In this document: piece after piece, positions 63,702 through 64,000 of the stretch
How positions within the stretch are numbered: position 1 is the stretch's first letter
How the letters are laid out: the number at the start of each line of letters is the position of its first letter
Made by a program: the position numbers and the translations under genes
The notes under the pieces: generated by a model
Told to the model about the DNA's origin: nothing
Databases searched by the model: none
What the model saw: the letters and a program-made list of their open reading frames with translations, nothing else
Source: Sphingopyxis sp. LC363
GTDB taxonomy: Bacteria > Pseudomonadota > Alphaproteobacteria > Sphingomonadales > Sphingomonadaceae
Reading direction: 5' to 3'
Assembly (NCBI RefSeq): GCF_000756385.1
Contig: NZ_JNFC01000012.1
Location: forward strand, 124,001-188,000
Length of the DNA stretch: 64,000 nt

Positions 63702-64000
63702 ATGCCCGCGATCCGCCTCTTCGGCCTGCCCACCGACATCAACAGCAGCTTCGAACGCGGCGCCGCCGCCGCTCCTGCCGCAATTCGCGAGGCGCTGTGG
63801 TGCGACCGCGGCAATATGGCGAGCGAGCTCGGCCGCGAAATCGGGACCGACATCGCCCTCACCGACGACGGCGATCTCCCGCTCACCGAGAACACGGCGC
63901 AGGACGACGCAATGATCCGCCGCCACATCGCTTATGTGCGCGAAGATGGAGAAATTCCGCTCGCCCTCGGCGGCGACCACGCCGTCACCTTCCCGCTCGT
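63702..64000 (+). CDS. Arginase/agmatinase-family ureohydrolase (5' part, cut by the window edge)
   Basis: The first 99 codons are visible from ATG 63702. They read PAIRLFGLPTDINSSFERGAA at the start, and GEIPLALGGDHAVTFPL near the edge, where GGDH supplies the first metal-binding histidine of the ureohydrolase family (arginase, agmatinase, formiminoglutamase, guanidinobutyrase). The reading frame is still open at 64000. The specific substrate cannot be told from this part. Confidence 0.8.
   Translation, partial: MPAIRLFGLPTDINSSFERGAAAAPAAIREALWCDRGNMASELGREIGTDIALTDDGDLPLTENTAQDDAMIRRHIAYVREDGEIPLALGGDHAVTFPL

Overview
The window is one continuous stretch of a high-GC alphaproteobacterial chromosome, most likely a sphingomonad close to Sphingopyxis. 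The evidence is the CckA and ChpT phosphorelay proteins, a GTTC-N7-GTTC SOS box in front of recA, the lptD-surA-pdxA-rsmA order, dispersed CGTC(A/G)(T/C)CCC hairpin repeats, and codon use dominated by GCG, CGC and GTC. It is almost wholly coding. I saw no rRNA or tRNA genes, prophage, transposase or CRISPR array. The only structural RNA I recognise is RNase P RNA.

Region 1 (25-11813, all minus strand) is a carbohydrate uptake and breakdown locus. It has an MFS sugar transporter, an ABC importer (ATPase, lipoprotein binding protein, two permeases), a LacI-type repressor, a secreted esterase, a GH1 beta-glucosidase, a secreted EEP-fold protein and a lipoprotein GH2 glycosidase. Six junctions in the distal part are overlapping or nearly so, which points to one operon. 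A GTAACCGGTTAC palindrome lies in front of lacI, and a near copy lies in front of the MFS gene.

Region 2 (12073-26369) is housekeeping: guaB, an RsmB-like rRNA methyltransferase, a TPR protein, rsmA-pdxA-surA-lptD (envelope biogenesis), pepA-holC-ndk, and purN/purM, with PurN fused to a YjbR-like domain. Region 3 (26580-32149) is a tightly packed run of DUF2066, hda-like, ppk and ppx, and a PPK2 enzyme lies 6 kb further on. rnd, an FAD oxidase pair, aspS, a J-domain protein, mtgA, rpoH and rluD follow.

Region 4 (43385-50675) carries ChpT, two envelope lipoproteins and a compact cheA-cheW-cheY-cheB-cheR cluster with no receptor or flagellar gene. CheA ends in what looks like a receiver domain without its phospho-acceptor aspartate. 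Region 5 (50743-64000) holds an AmpD-like amidase, rnpB, a 51-residue membrane protein, a GC-poorer gap, greB, a lytic transglycosylase, dapA-smpB-DUF2062, an M13 peptidase, cckA with an overlapping response regulator, recA under an SOS box, and the start of an arginase-family gene cut by the window edge.

The intergenic DNA is the less ordinary part. There are two families of paired hairpin repeats, one with compensatory base changes between copies and one copy apparently supplying a gene's ribosome binding site. A 32-bp inverted repeat also brackets the divergent lptD/pepA control region. I found no clear undescribed multi-gene system. The best leads are these repeats, the PurN-YjbR fusion, the CheA pseudo-receiver and the arginine-substituted P-loop in the Hda-like protein.
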